A stretch of DNA of 64,000 nucleotides, from positions 1-64,000 of the forward strand of contig JAIMKR010000007.1 in NCBI GenBank assembly GCA_020692325.1, given 5' to 3'. This DNA comes from Desulfocurvus sp. (lineage in GTDB: Bacteria; Desulfobacterota; Desulfovibrionia; Desulfovibrionales; Desulfovibrionaceae). A model generated the notes under the pieces. That model ran no database searches. It saw only the letters and a list, made by a program, of their open reading frames with translations, and was not told the DNA's origin. Positions 47,403 through 56,345 of this stretch are shown here, in pieces (position 1 is the first letter of the stretch; every line of letters begins with the position of its first letter). Made by a program: the position numbers and the translations under genes.

Positions 47403-48557
47403 CTACTTCACCAGTTCGTACTTGCCGCTCTTCACCTGGTACACAGAGAAGCTCGCGCCCTCCGCGTCACCCTTGGCGTCGAACTTGATCTTGCCGACCG
47501 GGGTCTCGACGTACTCGGACCGCAGCGCGGCCGCGACCTTGTCGAAATCGGTGCTGCCGGCCTTGGCCACGGCGTTGGTCAGGGCCAGGGCGGCGGCGTA
47601 GGCCTGCGGGAAGAAGGCGCCGGGCTCGGTGCCGAATTCCTTCTTGTGATCCGCGAAGGCCTTCTTGTAGATGGCGTTGTCGGCCAGGATCTGCGGGCCG
47701 GTGGCGTACACGCCCTCGGCGTCCTTGCCAGCGGTCTTGATGAAGGTGTCGTCCTTCACGCCGTCATCGGAAACGAAGGGAATCATCAGGCCCTTCTGAT
47801 GCATCTGAATGATGATCTTGCTGGCCTCGGGATGGTAGCCGCCGAACAGCACGCAGTCCGCGCCGGAATTCTTGATCTTCTGCACCACGGCGGAGTAGTC
47901 CACACCGCCGGGGGTGACGCCTTCGAACATGGCCACCTGGGCGACCTTGCCATCCTCGAGGGCCTTCTTGGCGCTCTCGGCGAAGCCCTTGCCGTAGTCG
48001 CCCTTGTCGTGGATGATGGCGACCTTCTTGACGTGCAGGGTGCTCACCGCGAACTCGGCGCCGGCCTTGCCCTGAACCAAGTCATAGGAAATGGTGCGGA
48101 AGAAATTGGGGTACTCGCCGTTCTGGGTCAGCTCGGTGCTGGTGGCCGAGGGCGAGATCACGATGATCTTGGCGTCCTTGTAGATGGGCAGGGCGGCCTT
48201 GGTGGCGCCGGAGCAGATGTGCCCGATGACCAAATTCACCTTTTCGCTCACCAGCTTGGTGGCGGCGTTGGTGGCCAGCTCGGGCTTGCACTGGTCGTCC
48301 ATGGGCTCGATGACGACCTGCTTGCCGTTGATGCCACCCTTGGCGTTGAGATCCTTGGCCACCAGCTTGGCGGCGTTCAAGGTGGGCAGGCCATAGGAGG
48401 CCAGGTCGCCCGAATGCGCGCCGGCCACGCCGATGACGATCTTGTCGGACGACGCGGTGGCGTTGGCGTTTTTGTCCTCGTCCTTCTTGCCGCAGCCGAC
48501 CAAAAGCAGGCCGGCCATGGCCATGCCGGCCACGGTCATGATCCATCTCGACTTCAT
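47403..48557 (-). CDS. livK: Branched-chain amino acid ABC transporter binding lipoprotein
   Basis: The 384-residue protein has a lipoprotein signal (GMAMAGLLLVGCGKK) and a periplasmic type I binding fold: IVIGVAGAHSGDLASYGLP, GAKAL-like helices, IVISPSATSTELT and VAIIHDKGDYGKGFAES. It delivers Leu/Ile/Val or a related compound to LivHMGF; the exact ligand cannot be fixed. It is the first gene of the liv operon, with its own promoter. Confidence 0.93.
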   Translation of the reverse strand: MKSRWIMTVAGMAMAGLLLVGCGKKDEDKNANATASSDKIVIGVAGAHSGDLASYGLPTLNAAKLVAKDLNAKGGINGKQVVIEPMDDQCKPELATNAATKLVSEKVNLVIGHICSGATKAALPIYKDAKIIVISPSATSTELTQNGEYPNFFRTISYDLVQGKAGAEFAVSTLHVKKVAIIHDKGDYGKGFAESAKKALEDGKVAQVAMFEGVTPGGVDYSAVVQKIKNSGADCVLFGGYHPEASKIIIQMHQKGLMIPFVSDDGVKDDTFIKTAGKDAEGVYATGPQILADNAIYKKAFADHKKEFGTEPGAFFPQAYAAALALTNAVAKAGSTDFDKVAAALRSEYVETPVGKIKFDAKGDAEGASFSVYQVKSGKYELVK

Positions 48558-48658
48558 GTCCCTTCTCCTCGAAAAAAGTTCGATGCCAAAAACCCCAGAG
48601 ATCCCGAAACGCCGACCGGACCCAGAACCCCGCCGACGGTACCACCATGAAGGCGATG

Positions 48659-48686
48659 AACTTAGTTAAATATCCAACTTTGTCAA
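48659..48686 (-). promoter_or_regulatory. Candidate promoter of livK
   Basis: In an AT-rich patch TTGACA (48686-48681) is followed after 16 bases by TAAGTT (48664-48659) on the minus strand. The -35 is perfect, the -10 only fair. The leader would be about 95 bases. Confidence 0.5.
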
Positions 48687-48714
48687 TACGCCATTACTTC
48701 GGCAACGTTCCGCG

Positions 48715-49329
48715 CTATTTGCCGGCAGTGCCTCCGGCAAGCTCCTCCTGGGCGCTCTTGAGCACGTCGGCGTCCTGGGGGTTCAGCTGCACCACCCGCC
48801 GGAAGTGCTTGTCGCCCTCGGCCGGCTTGCGCAGATAGTACTTGAGCAGAATGCCCATGTTGTAGTGGCCCAGCACGTCGTCGGGGGCCAGCTTCAGCAC
48901 GGTCTCGAAGGACTTCTCGGCGAGCGGGTATTCCTTGCGCTGATAGCGCACCATGCCCAAGGCCCGATTGGCCTCCACGCTGTCCGGCGCGATCTTCACG
49001 GCCTTGTCCACCAGCGTGAGCGCCCGGTCCCAGGCCTGCATCATCATGAAGGTGTTGGCCAGCTCCAACAGCACGGAGGGGTCGTTGGGACGCTGCTTCA
49101 TCTCGGTCATGAGCTGCTGCATGCGGTTGACGTCGATGCCGCCCATTCCCATGGCTCCCATGCCGCCGCCCATGCCGCCCGCCTGCTCCTGCTGCACCGG
49201 CACGACCAGCCCCTGGCCCTTCATGCGGTAGGCGAAGGAGCCCAGGAACATGACGATGACGGCGCCGACCAGCGCGGCCAGAATGATCCTCTGCGCGCCG
49301 CTCGGGCCCGCGGTTTTCGTCTCAGTCAC
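48715..49329 (-). CDS. Membrane-anchored TPR protein ending the ccm cluster (CcmI-like role)
   Basis: The 204-residue protein has one membrane helix (RIILAALVGAVIVMFLGSFAY), a Gly/Met-rich patch (GGMGGGMGAMGMGG) and then TPRs (about 80-190: NDPSVLLELANTFMMMQAWD, YPLAEKSFETVLKLAP). The layout resembles the TPR half of CcmI/CycH, which presents apocytochrome c. The GTG start overlaps the ccmD stop by eight bases (GTGACTGA). Since no ccmG or ccmH is present, this may be the apocytochrome-handling part of the reduced system, an inference. Confidence 0.72.
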   Translation of the reverse strand: MTETKTAGPSGAQRIILAALVGAVIVMFLGSFAYRMKGQGLVVPVQQEQAGGMGGGMGAMGMGGIDVNRMQQLMTEMKQRPNDPSVLLELANTFMMMQAWDRALTLVDKAVKIAPDSVEANRALGMVRYQRKEYPLAEKSFETVLKLAPDDVLGHYNMGILLKYYLRKPAEGDKHFRRVVQLNPQDADVLKSAQEELAGGTAGK

Positions 49330-49450
49330 GCAGTTTCTCCAGTTGTTGCAGTCGCTTGCCGATAGCTCGTCCCCGCAGATACAGGGAGAGCGCATACGCC
49401 GAAAGCGAAATCCAGATGATGGCGTTGGCCGCCAGGACATAACCGTTCAT
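49322..49450 (-). CDS. ccmD: CcmD, small heme-exporter subunit
   Basis: This 42-residue reading frame (MNGYVLAANAIIWISLSAYA, then LSLYLRGRAIGKRLQQLEKL and RD) has the CcmD layout: one membrane helix followed by a basic, amphipathic tail. GGAGG stands six bases before the ATG. It lies between ccmC and the TPR gene, where ccmD is expected. CcmD holds CcmC, CcmE and CcmAB together for release of heme-loaded CcmE. Confidence 0.85.
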   Translation of the reverse strand: MNGYVLAANAIIWISLSAYALSLYLRGRAIGKRLQQLEKLRD

Positions 49451-49468
49451 CGTCCGCCTCCTTGCCCG

Positions 49469-50128
49469 CTAGTGCGAGAGCATGAGCGCCCGGGCGCGCT
49501 CCTGCGCGCGACCGATGCGCACGCGGAACAGCAGCAGGCTCAGCCACAGCAGCCCGAAGGCCCCCAGATTGACGAACAGCGCGTGGAGCATTTCCGGTTC
49601 CAGCCCGCCGCCCTTGCTCGCCAGCACCGCCGGATGCACGCTGCGCCAGATGCGCGCGGAGATGAACACCAGCGGCACGTCGAGAAAGGCCACGACGCCG
49701 AGCACGGCGCACACCAGCGCCCGGCGCTCGCCGCCCAGGTCCGACCCGCGCAGCACCAGATAGCCCGCGTAGACGAACCACATGATGAGCGTGGTGGTCA
49801 GCCGCGGGTCCCAGGTCCACCACACGCCCCAGGCCGAGCGTCCCCAGATGGAGCCGGAGACCAGCGCCAGGCCGCTCATGAGCACGCCGATCTCGGCGGC
49901 CGCGCCGGCCACGATGTCCGAGCCGACATCACGCTTGACGAGATGCCGGATGCTGGCGGCGAAGACCACGAGGAAACTGACGAAGCTCCACCAGGCCAGC
50001 GGCATGTGGATGTAGAAGATCTTCTGCACCACGCCCATGGTTTCCTCCAGGGGCGCGTAAGCCCAAATGAACCACTGCCCCACGGCCAGGGCGGCGATGG
50101 ACAGGGCGGCCAGAATGCGGATACGCAT
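49469..50128 (-). CDS. ccmC: Heme exporter CcmC
   Basis: The 219-residue membrane protein has six helices and the tryptophan-rich WWD motif GVWWTWDPRLTT, with His in IFYIHMPLAWWS and SVHPAVL as heme ligands. It transfers heme to CcmE. ATG 50128 follows GGAG by eight bases; an ATG two codons earlier is too close to that site. Confidence 0.95.
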   Translation of the reverse strand: MRIRILAALSIAALAVGQWFIWAYAPLEETMGVVQKIFYIHMPLAWWSFVSFLVVFAASIRHLVKRDVGSDIVAGAAAEIGVLMSGLALVSGSIWGRSAWGVWWTWDPRLTTTLIMWFVYAGYLVLRGSDLGGERRALVCAVLGVVAFLDVPLVFISARIWRSVHPAVLASKGGGLEPEMLHALFVNLGAFGLLWLSLLLFRVRIGRAQERARALMLSH

Positions 50129-50158
50129 GAGCATGTCTCCAAACGGCGTTCGCCGCCG

Positions 50159-50836
50159 TCATTCCTCACCGGTATACAAAAACGGGAAAAGAAACGCTCC
50201 GGCGGCGGTGAACACCGCGTCGAAGGCCACGATGACGCCGGACCAGAGCTGCTGGTCGATGGCCGGTTCGCCCGAGAGGCACCCCGCGAAAATGCGGATG
50301 CCGCCGAGCAGCACGGGCAAAAGCAACGGAAAAAGGATCACGGAAAAGAGCGATTCGCGCGCGCCCTGGCCCTGCGCCAACGCGCCCAGCAGCGCGCCGA
50401 GCGCGGCCAGCCCCCAGTCCACGCCGATGAGCGTGAGCAGCAGGACGCCCCAGTCGCCCTTCACGTCCTGTCCCAGGAACACCACCGCCGCCGGCAGGAA
50501 CACCGCCTGCGAAACGACCAGCAGCGCCACGCCGGCCACTCCCTTGCCCAGCCACACGGAGTGCTCCGGCGCGGGCGAGGACAAAAGCCCCAGCCGGCAG
50601 CCCTGCGCCTCCTCGATGCTGAACAGGTCGTTGAACACCAGCACCAAACCGAAGGACGAGGCCAGCCAGAAGATGGCCGCGCAGGCCTGCGGGGACACGA
50701 GCTCCGTGGTCGGCCGTGAGAGCGAGAACAGGAAGATGAGCAGCAGTCCCAGCAGGACCGCCTGCACCAGCCCCTGCCCGCCGCCCATGGACAGACGCAG
50801 ATCCTTGGCCGCGATGAACCAGGCGCGCCTCAGCAT
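50159..50836 (-). CDS. ccmB: Heme exporter permease CcmB
   Basis: The 225-residue protein has six predicted helices and the CcmB-type start AWFIAAKDLRLSM followed by VFNDLFSIEEAQGCRLGLL. With CcmA it forms the ABC unit that frees holo-CcmE. The ATG overlaps the ccmA stop (ATGCTGA). Confidence 0.92.
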   Translation of the reverse strand: MLRRAWFIAAKDLRLSMGGGQGLVQAVLLGLLLIFLFSLSRPTTELVSPQACAAIFWLASSFGLVLVFNDLFSIEEAQGCRLGLLSSPAPEHSVWLGKGVAGVALLVVSQAVFLPAAVVFLGQDVKGDWGVLLLTLIGVDWGLAALGALLGALAQGQGARESLFSVILFPLLLPVLLGGIRIFAGCLSGEPAIDQQLWSGVIVAFDAVFTAAGAFLFPFLYTGEE

Positions 50837-51519
50837 GTGAGCGCCCCCGCGTCGAAGTCGCCCGCCGGGCCCAGATAGACCGTCCGGGTGTCCTTCAAAT
50901 GCAGCACCCGCTCGGCCAGCGGCAGGTCCGCAGCCAGATGGTGGCTCACCCAGACCACGGCCGCGCCGGAATCCTTGAACGCGCCGATCTCCCGGCGCAA
51001 AAGCTCCTGCGAGGCCGGATCGAGCCCGGTGCCCGGCTCGTCCAGAAACACCAGCCGTGGCGAGATGAGGAACACCCACGCCAGGTTCAACCGCTGGGCC
51101 ATCCCGCGCGAGAAGGTGCCGGCGGGTTCATCGGCCGCGCGCGAAAGCCCCACGCGGTCGAGCACGGCCTCGATGGCCCCGTCGTCGGGGGCGAGCCCGT
51201 ACATGCGGCCCCAGAACAGCAGATTGGCCCGGGCGGACAGGCGCGGGTACAGGAATGTGGCGTGGCCGAGATAGGCGCAGCGTTCCGGCTCCACAAGGCA
51301 TTCCACCTCGCCCGCCGAGGGCCGCGAGAGCCCGGCCATGATCTTGAGCAGGGTGCTTTTGCCCGCGCCGTTTTCGCCGACCACGAGCAGGGCCTCGCCC
51401 GCGCGCGCCTCCACATTCACGTCGCGCAGGACGAGATGCGAGCCGAAGAACTTGCCCACGCCGCGCGCGGACAGGCGCACGTCCGCGCCCGCCGGGGAGG
51501 ATGTTGCGGCCGCGCCCAT
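50830..51519 (-). CDS. ccmA: Heme exporter ATPase CcmA
   Basis: The 229-residue ATPase has Walker A GENGAGKSTLLKI, signature FSRGMAQRLNLAW and Walker B LVFLDEPGTGLDP. GGAG precedes ATG 51519. It drives release of heme-bound CcmE. Five bases separate it from ccmF. Confidence 0.93.
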   Translation of the reverse strand: MGAAATSSPAGADVRLSARGVGKFFGSHLVLRDVNVEARAGEALLVVGENGAGKSTLLKIMAGLSRPSAGEVECLVEPERCAYLGHATFLYPRLSARANLLFWGRMYGLAPDDGAIEAVLDRVGLSRAADEPAGTFSRGMAQRLNLAWVFLISPRLVFLDEPGTGLDPASQELLRREIGAFKDSGAAVVWVSHHLAADLPLAERVLHLKDTRTVYLGPAGDFDAGALTC

Positions 51520-51524
51520 GGCGG

Positions 51525-53408
51525 CTACTCCGCCGTCGCCCCGCGCCGGTAGCGCAGGATCAGGAACGGGGCGAGGCAAAAGATAACGCCGCCGATCCAG
51601 ATCCAGTTGACCAGCGGATTCACGTTGACCTTGAGGGTCACGCCGCCGTCGTCGTTCTGTCCCAGCAGAACGGTGAAGATCTCGTTGCCCAGGCTCGGCA
51701 GCACCTCCACCTCGGCGAAGGCCTGCTCATAGCCGCGGTACATGCGCCGCTCGGGCGCGACGACGCCGAGCACGCGGTCGCCCTTTTTGATCTCCAGAGT
51801 GGCGATGAGCCGCTGCATGTCCGGCCCGTCGGCCTCGCGCACATTCTTCACGGTCACGGTGTAGCCGCCGGCGTCGAAGCTCTGGCCCACGGCGGCGTCG
51901 CGCTCCACGGAGAGCTGGTACGGGCCGGAGAAGGCCACGCCCAGCGCCATGACGCCGAGCCCCAGGTGGATGGCGTAGGTTCCGACGGCGTGGCGGTTGC
52001 GCGCCTCGGGCAGCAGGCCCATGGCCAGCAGCGCGGTGGTTATGCAGGAGACGGACCCGGCCGCGCCCACCAAAGCCAGCGGCAGGCGGTAGCCCAGGGC
52101 GAAGAAGACCGCGCCGGCGATGAGGAAGATCGCGCCGGCGGCCACGAGCCCGCGCTTGTCGCGCACGCCCCGCTTCCAGCCCAGCCAGGGGCAGGCGGAG
52201 AAGATCAGCACGAGCAGGGCGAACAGCGGCAGGCACACGCGGTTGTAGAAACGCGCGTCGAGCCCCACGGACTTGGCGCTCCACAGCTTGCTGATCACCG
52301 GCCACATGGTGCCCAGCAGCACGACGAGTCCAAGGGCGATGAGCGTCCAGGCCACGATGACGAGCAGCCCCTCGCGGCTGGCCAGCTCGCCCAGGCGGCG
52401 CTGCTCGCCGGTCTTGGCGAAGAACGCGGCGGCGAAGGAGACGATGGTCAAAAACAGGATGAACAGCAGAAGCGGCGTGGCCACCCCGCCGGCGTCGAAG
52501 GCGTGCAGGCTCTCCACCACGCCGCTGCGCACCAGATAGGTGCCGAACACGCACATGATGAAAGTGACGGCCATGAGGACGATGTTGGTTCTGGCCAGCG
52601 CGTTGCGGCGGCGGCCCACGATGGCCGTGTGCAGAAACGCCGTGCCCGTGCACCAGGGGATCAGCGAGGCGTTCTCCACCGGATCCCAGGCCCAGTAGCC
52701 GCCCCAGCCCAACTCCATGTACGACCACCAGCACCCCAGGATGATGCCGGCCGAGAGCATGGTCCAGGAAAGCACGCTCCAGTTGCGCGTGGCTTCCATC
52801 CACTTGCGCGTCTCGCCGGAGAGGGCCCCGGCCAACGCCGCGCAGCCGGGAATGGCGTACATGGCGTAGCCCAGCAGCAGCAGCGGCGGGTGGAAGATCA
52901 TACCGGGATTGCGCAGCAGCGGGTTCATGCCATGGCCGTTGCGCGGGGTGGGGCTGGCGATGTGGAACGGATTCACCCAGCAAGTGAGCATGAGCAGGAA
53001 GAACCCGTTGACCACGAAAAAGCAGACCCAGAAATAGGCTCGCGTGCGCTCGGAGAGCGACTTGTACCCCGGCGTGAACATGAAGATGGCCGCGCACAGC
53101 GCCATGGCGAACTCCCAGAACAGCAGCGAGCCCTCGCTGCCGGCCCAGAAGGCCGTGATGACGTAGGCCAGCTCGAGCCCGTTGTCCACGTGGTTGAACA
53201 CGGAGAGGAAGCCGTAGTTGCGCGTGACGAGCGCCACGAGCATGACGCCCGAGGCCAGCAACACGAACAGGGTGACGAAGAGCTGTCCCCGCTCGGAGAA
53301 GACGAGGCGCTCGTCCTTGCCGGTCAGGATGGCCCCGCCGGTCCAGCCTCCCAGGAACAGGGAGCCGAGCAGGGCGAAAAGCATGAAGATGTATGCGGTC
53401 ATTTGCAT
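51525..53408 (-). CDS. ccmF: Cytochrome c heme lyase subunit CcmF
   Basis: The 627-residue membrane protein has the WWD heme motif GGYWAWDPVENASLIPW and conserved His residues (NPFHIASPTPRNGHG, FHPPLLLLGY, HTAIV). It has about 14-15 helices and a periplasmic domain near the C-terminus. In systems lacking CcmH it must act alone in attaching heme to the CXXCH motif. It lies between ccmE and ccmA. Confidence 0.95.
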   Translation of the reverse strand: MQMTAYIFMLFALLGSLFLGGWTGGAILTGKDERLVFSERGQLFVTLFVLLASGVMLVALVTRNYGFLSVFNHVDNGLELAYVITAFWAGSEGSLLFWEFAMALCAAIFMFTPGYKSLSERTRAYFWVCFFVVNGFFLLMLTCWVNPFHIASPTPRNGHGMNPLLRNPGMIFHPPLLLLGYAMYAIPGCAALAGALSGETRKWMEATRNWSVLSWTMLSAGIILGCWWSYMELGWGGYWAWDPVENASLIPWCTGTAFLHTAIVGRRRNALARTNIVLMAVTFIMCVFGTYLVRSGVVESLHAFDAGGVATPLLLFILFLTIVSFAAAFFAKTGEQRRLGELASREGLLVIVAWTLIALGLVVLLGTMWPVISKLWSAKSVGLDARFYNRVCLPLFALLVLIFSACPWLGWKRGVRDKRGLVAAGAIFLIAGAVFFALGYRLPLALVGAAGSVSCITTALLAMGLLPEARNRHAVGTYAIHLGLGVMALGVAFSGPYQLSVERDAAVGQSFDAGGYTVTVKNVREADGPDMQRLIATLEIKKGDRVLGVVAPERRMYRGYEQAFAEVEVLPSLGNEIFTVLLGQNDDGGVTLKVNVNPLVNWIWIGGVIFCLAPFLILRYRRGATAE

Positions 53409-53481
53409 GGCGGTCGGCGCTCCTTGGCGCGGCGGACGCGGCGATGCGCGGACGGCCGTATGCCGCCGGCGCGGGCCGGGT

Positions 53482-53895
53482 CTACCCCCTGTTCTGCTTC
53501 TGGTACTTGGAGGGGCACTTGGTGATGAGGGTGCTCGCCATGAAGGTCTGGCCAGCGGGATCGATGCCGCCCTCGACGATGACCTCGGCCCCCGCCTTGA
53601 AGGCGTCGGGCACGGCGCCGCGATAGCGCACGCGCATGGTCTTGGCCGGATTGTCCTTGTCGAGCAGGGTGAAGCTCACCCCCGGGCCGGGACGCATGGG
53701 CTCGATGTCCTGGGCCGCCACGTTGCCGAACAGCCGTGCCTGCTTCAGATGCGAGCTGTCGGTGGCGAGGGCCTCGCCCACGTTGAGGAAATAGACGCTG
53801 TCCTTGGTCACGCCGGTGGCCACGAGGTAGCCCACTTCGCCGAGAAACAGCACAAGCGCCGCGATGTAGATGGTCTTGCCGCCTTTCCTGGCCAT
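53482..53895 (-). CDS. ccmE: Heme chaperone CcmE, Cys-type variant
   Basis: The 137-residue protein has an N-terminal anchor (GKTIYIAALVLFLGEVGYLV) and the OB-fold of CcmE (RVRYRGAVPDAFKAGAEVIV). Where ordinary CcmE has the heme-binding His of HxxxY, this one reads TKCPSKYQ, that is CxxxY. This form is known from Desulfovibrio (the variant often called system I*), which also lacks CcmG and CcmH, as here. The ATG at 53895 is chosen by family match; upstream TTG/GTG starts are possible. Confidence 0.93.
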   Translation of the reverse strand: MARKGGKTIYIAALVLFLGEVGYLVATGVTKDSVYFLNVGEALATDSSHLKQARLFGNVAAQDIEPMRPGPGVSFTLLDKDNPAKTMRVRYRGAVPDAFKAGAEVIVEGGIDPAGQTFMASTLITKCPSKYQKQNRG

Positions 53896-53962
53896 GATCT
53901 TCCCGCTGTAGGTCCGTTGTTGGCTCTTCACTTCCAAAACAACGCGCGCAGACTCTTACACG

Positions 53963-55024
53963 TCATGCGCCCCGCTGTCCACCGCCGCCACGTTTGCCGA
54001 GGGCGAGTTCGCTTCTGCGCCGCCGCGCCAGTTCGCGCATGTCCACCACCTCGTCGGTCTCGTCGACGATCTCGCTGCCGAGCAACTCCTCCAACACGTC
54101 CTCCAGGCTTACCACCCCGGCCATGCCGCCGTATTCGTCGAGCACGACGAAAAGGTGCATGTGGCTTTCCAAAAAGCCGCGCAGAGCGCGATCCAGCGTC
54201 AGATTCTCCAGCACGAAACGCACCGGCCGCATCAGGTCGCCCAGCGTGAGCCCGCCATGATCGTCGGCCGCGGCCTCGAAAACCTGCCGCCGGTACACCA
54301 CGCCCACGATGTCCTCCGCGTCCTCGCCCTCGTACACGGGCACGCGCGTGTGCGACCAGGAGCGGTACCGGGCCATGGCCTCGTCCACGGTCATCTCCGC
54401 CGGCAGGGAGAAGACCACCGTGCGCGGCGTCATGATCTCGGCCACGCGCTTGCTGTCCAGCGCGAGCACGTTCTTGATGGCCGATTCCTCGTAAGGCTTG
54501 AGCACGCCCTCCTGCCGGGTGAGGGTGACCAGCGCGCGAATGTCGTCCTCGTCGGCCTCCGGGGTTTTGCTACGGCGGCGGATGAACCTGACGAGGCTGC
54601 CCAGCAACCAGATGATCGGCAGGCACACGCACACCAGCCACTTGAGCGGTTTGGCCAGGAACGGGGCCAGCTGCCGGGCGTAGGCCACGCCGGTGGTCTT
54701 GGGCATGATTTCGCCGATGATGAGCACGAGCAGCGTGAAAACGACCGTGAACCAGCCGAGGGACTCGCCGCCGAAAACCTTCACCGCGGCCGCGCCGGCC
54801 ACGGCCGCGCCGGCGGTGGCGGCGGCTGTGTTGAAGGTGAGGATGGCCGTTATGGGCTTTTCCACGTCGCGGCGCAGATCGGCCAGAATGGCGCCGCTCT
54901 TCTTGCCCTCGCGTTTCAACTGCTCCACGCGGCTCAGGGGAATGGAATAGAACGCCGCCTCGGCCAGCGAGCAGAGGAAAGAGACCAGCAGGGCCAGTCC
55001 GACGGCGAGGAAAAGTTCGAGCAT
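53963..55024 (-). CDS. CNNM/CBS membrane protein (hemolysin C / CorC-like)
   Basis: The 353-residue protein has a CNNM membrane domain (about 1-150: SFLCSLAEAAFYSIPLSRVE, IIGEIMPKTTGVAYA) and a CBS pair (about 190-330: MTPRTVVFSLPAEMTVDEA, MRPVRFVLENLTLDRAL, LDEYGGMAGVVSLEDVLEE). It lacks the C-terminal CorC/HlyC domain. Relatives move or sense divalent cations, often Mg2+. The ATG at 55024 has no strong ribosome site. It stands alone before the ccm genes. Confidence 0.88.
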   Translation of the reverse strand: MLELFLAVGLALLVSFLCSLAEAAFYSIPLSRVEQLKREGKKSGAILADLRRDVEKPITAILTFNTAAATAGAAVAGAAAVKVFGGESLGWFTVVFTLLVLIIGEIMPKTTGVAYARQLAPFLAKPLKWLVCVCLPIIWLLGSLVRFIRRRSKTPEADEDDIRALVTLTRQEGVLKPYEESAIKNVLALDSKRVAEIMTPRTVVFSLPAEMTVDEAMARYRSWSHTRVPVYEGEDAEDIVGVVYRRQVFEAAADDHGGLTLGDLMRPVRFVLENLTLDRALRGFLESHMHLFVVLDEYGGMAGVVSLEDVLEELLGSEIVDETDEVVDMRELARRRRSELALGKRGGGGQRGA

Positions 55025-55200
55025 AGTTTGCGGCACCAACGCGCCCAGCCCCGGCAAGCACGGAACGGCGTGTAAGAATTCCTACCAGTTTCCACGATGC
55101 CGCGCAACAGCCATATTTCTTGACTTGCGGCGCGTTCCACGCCATGTTTCACGGGTTCAACATAAATTTCACCAATGTGTCTTTGGGGGAGCGAAGGAGC

Positions 55201-56223
55201 ATGGGCAGGGATTTTCCTGATAGGTGGGTCGTGTTCCGCGCCAGCGCCATGGGCGACGTGGCGCTGATCACCGGTCCACTTGCCTGGTGGAACCGCACCC
55301 GCGACCTGCGCTTCACGGTGGTGACGCGCGCCGGGCTGGCCCCGCTCATCACCGGGCATCCGGCCGTCGATGAGGTCATCGCCGTCACCCAGGACGAGAT
55401 CGACGGCAGCGCGTGGTGGGCCAAGGCCGGCAGAATCGCCACAGACTGCGCCGGGATGGGCTTTCTCGACCTGCACCGCTCGCTCAGGTCCATCGCCCTC
55501 ACCCTTCGCTGGGACGGCCCCGTGCGCGTCTACCCGAAATTCGGCCTCACGCGGCGGTTGTACAACATCATGCCCCTCGGCCCGCTGGAGCACCGTCTGC
55601 TCGCCCTCAACGTGCCGCAGCGCTATACGCTGGCCCTGGACGCGACCCCGCCGCCGAAAGAAGAGGTGCGCCCTGTCATCCACCTCACGGAGTCCGAAAC
55701 CGCCGGCGCGCGCCAACACCTTGACCACATCGGCATCCGCCGGCCTTTCGTGGCCCTGCACCCCTTCGCCACGCATCCCGACAAGGTCTGGCCCATGGGT
55801 TACTGGCTCTCGCTCATTCCGCTCATCGAACGCCAGGGCCTCGACTGGATCATCGTGGGCAAGAACCCCGATCATCTGGAGGCGCTGGACGATCCCCGCA
55901 ACCTGACGGCCAAGACCGCCCTGCGCGAGACCTGCGCCCTCATCGCCCAGGCCAGCGCGCTGGTCACGGCCGATTCCGGCCCCATGCACCTGGCCACGGC
56001 CGTGGGCACGCCGGTGGTGGCGCTCTTCGGCCCCACAGCGCGGGTCTGGGGATTTTTCCCCAGCGGCCCACACGACACCGTGCTGGAGCAGCAGCTGTCC
56101 TGTCGGCCCTGCTCGCTCCATGGGGACACGCGCTGCAGGAACGGCCGGGAGTGCCTCACCTCCATCGAGCCCGAAGTCGTCGCCGCCCGGCTCTTCGAGA
56201 CCCTGGAAAACGCCGGCCGCTGA
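55201..56223 (+). CDS. Family 9 glycosyltransferase (ADP-heptose:LPS heptosyltransferase-like)
   Basis: The 340-residue enzyme has the GT9 layout: VVFRASAMGDVALITGPL at the N-terminus, FVALHPFATHPDKVWPMGYW and DSGPMHLATAVGTP at the nucleotide-sugar site, and CRPCSLHGDTRCRNGRECL as the usual cysteine-rich end. It probably adds a heptose to the LPS core. ATG 55201 is preceded by GGGGAG and AAGGAG. The preceding AT-richer stretch may hold its promoter. Confidence 0.9.
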   Translation: MGRDFPDRWVVFRASAMGDVALITGPLAWWNRTRDLRFTVVTRAGLAPLITGHPAVDEVIAVTQDEIDGSAWWAKAGRIATDCAGMGFLDLHRSLRSIALTLRWDGPVRVYPKFGLTRRLYNIMPLGPLEHRLLALNVPQRYTLALDATPPPKEEVRPVIHLTESETAGARQHLDHIGIRRPFVALHPFATHPDKVWPMGYWLSLIPLIERQGLDWIIVGKNPDHLEALDDPRNLTAKTALRETCALIAQASALVTADSGPMHLATAVGTPVVALFGPTARVWGFFPSGPHDTVLEQQLSCRPCSLHGDTRCRNGRECLTSIEPEVVAARLFETLENAGR

Positions 56224-56288
56224 CCACGCCCCGGAGTTCACCGCACCGGCCGCGCAAAGTGGCCATTCCCTCTCCCCGCCTCACGGAG

Positions 56289-56309
56289 AAACTGCCGAAA
56301 ACGGCGTTT
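56289..56309. terminator. Weak bidirectional terminator
   Basis: AAAC-T-GCCG and CGGC-GTTT pair around AAAA, followed by TTCC on the plus strand. It lies between two convergent genes. The stem has a bulge and is short. Confidence 0.45.
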
Positions 56310-56345
56310 TCCCTGCGTCATGGCGAACGAATGTCGCCACCATCC

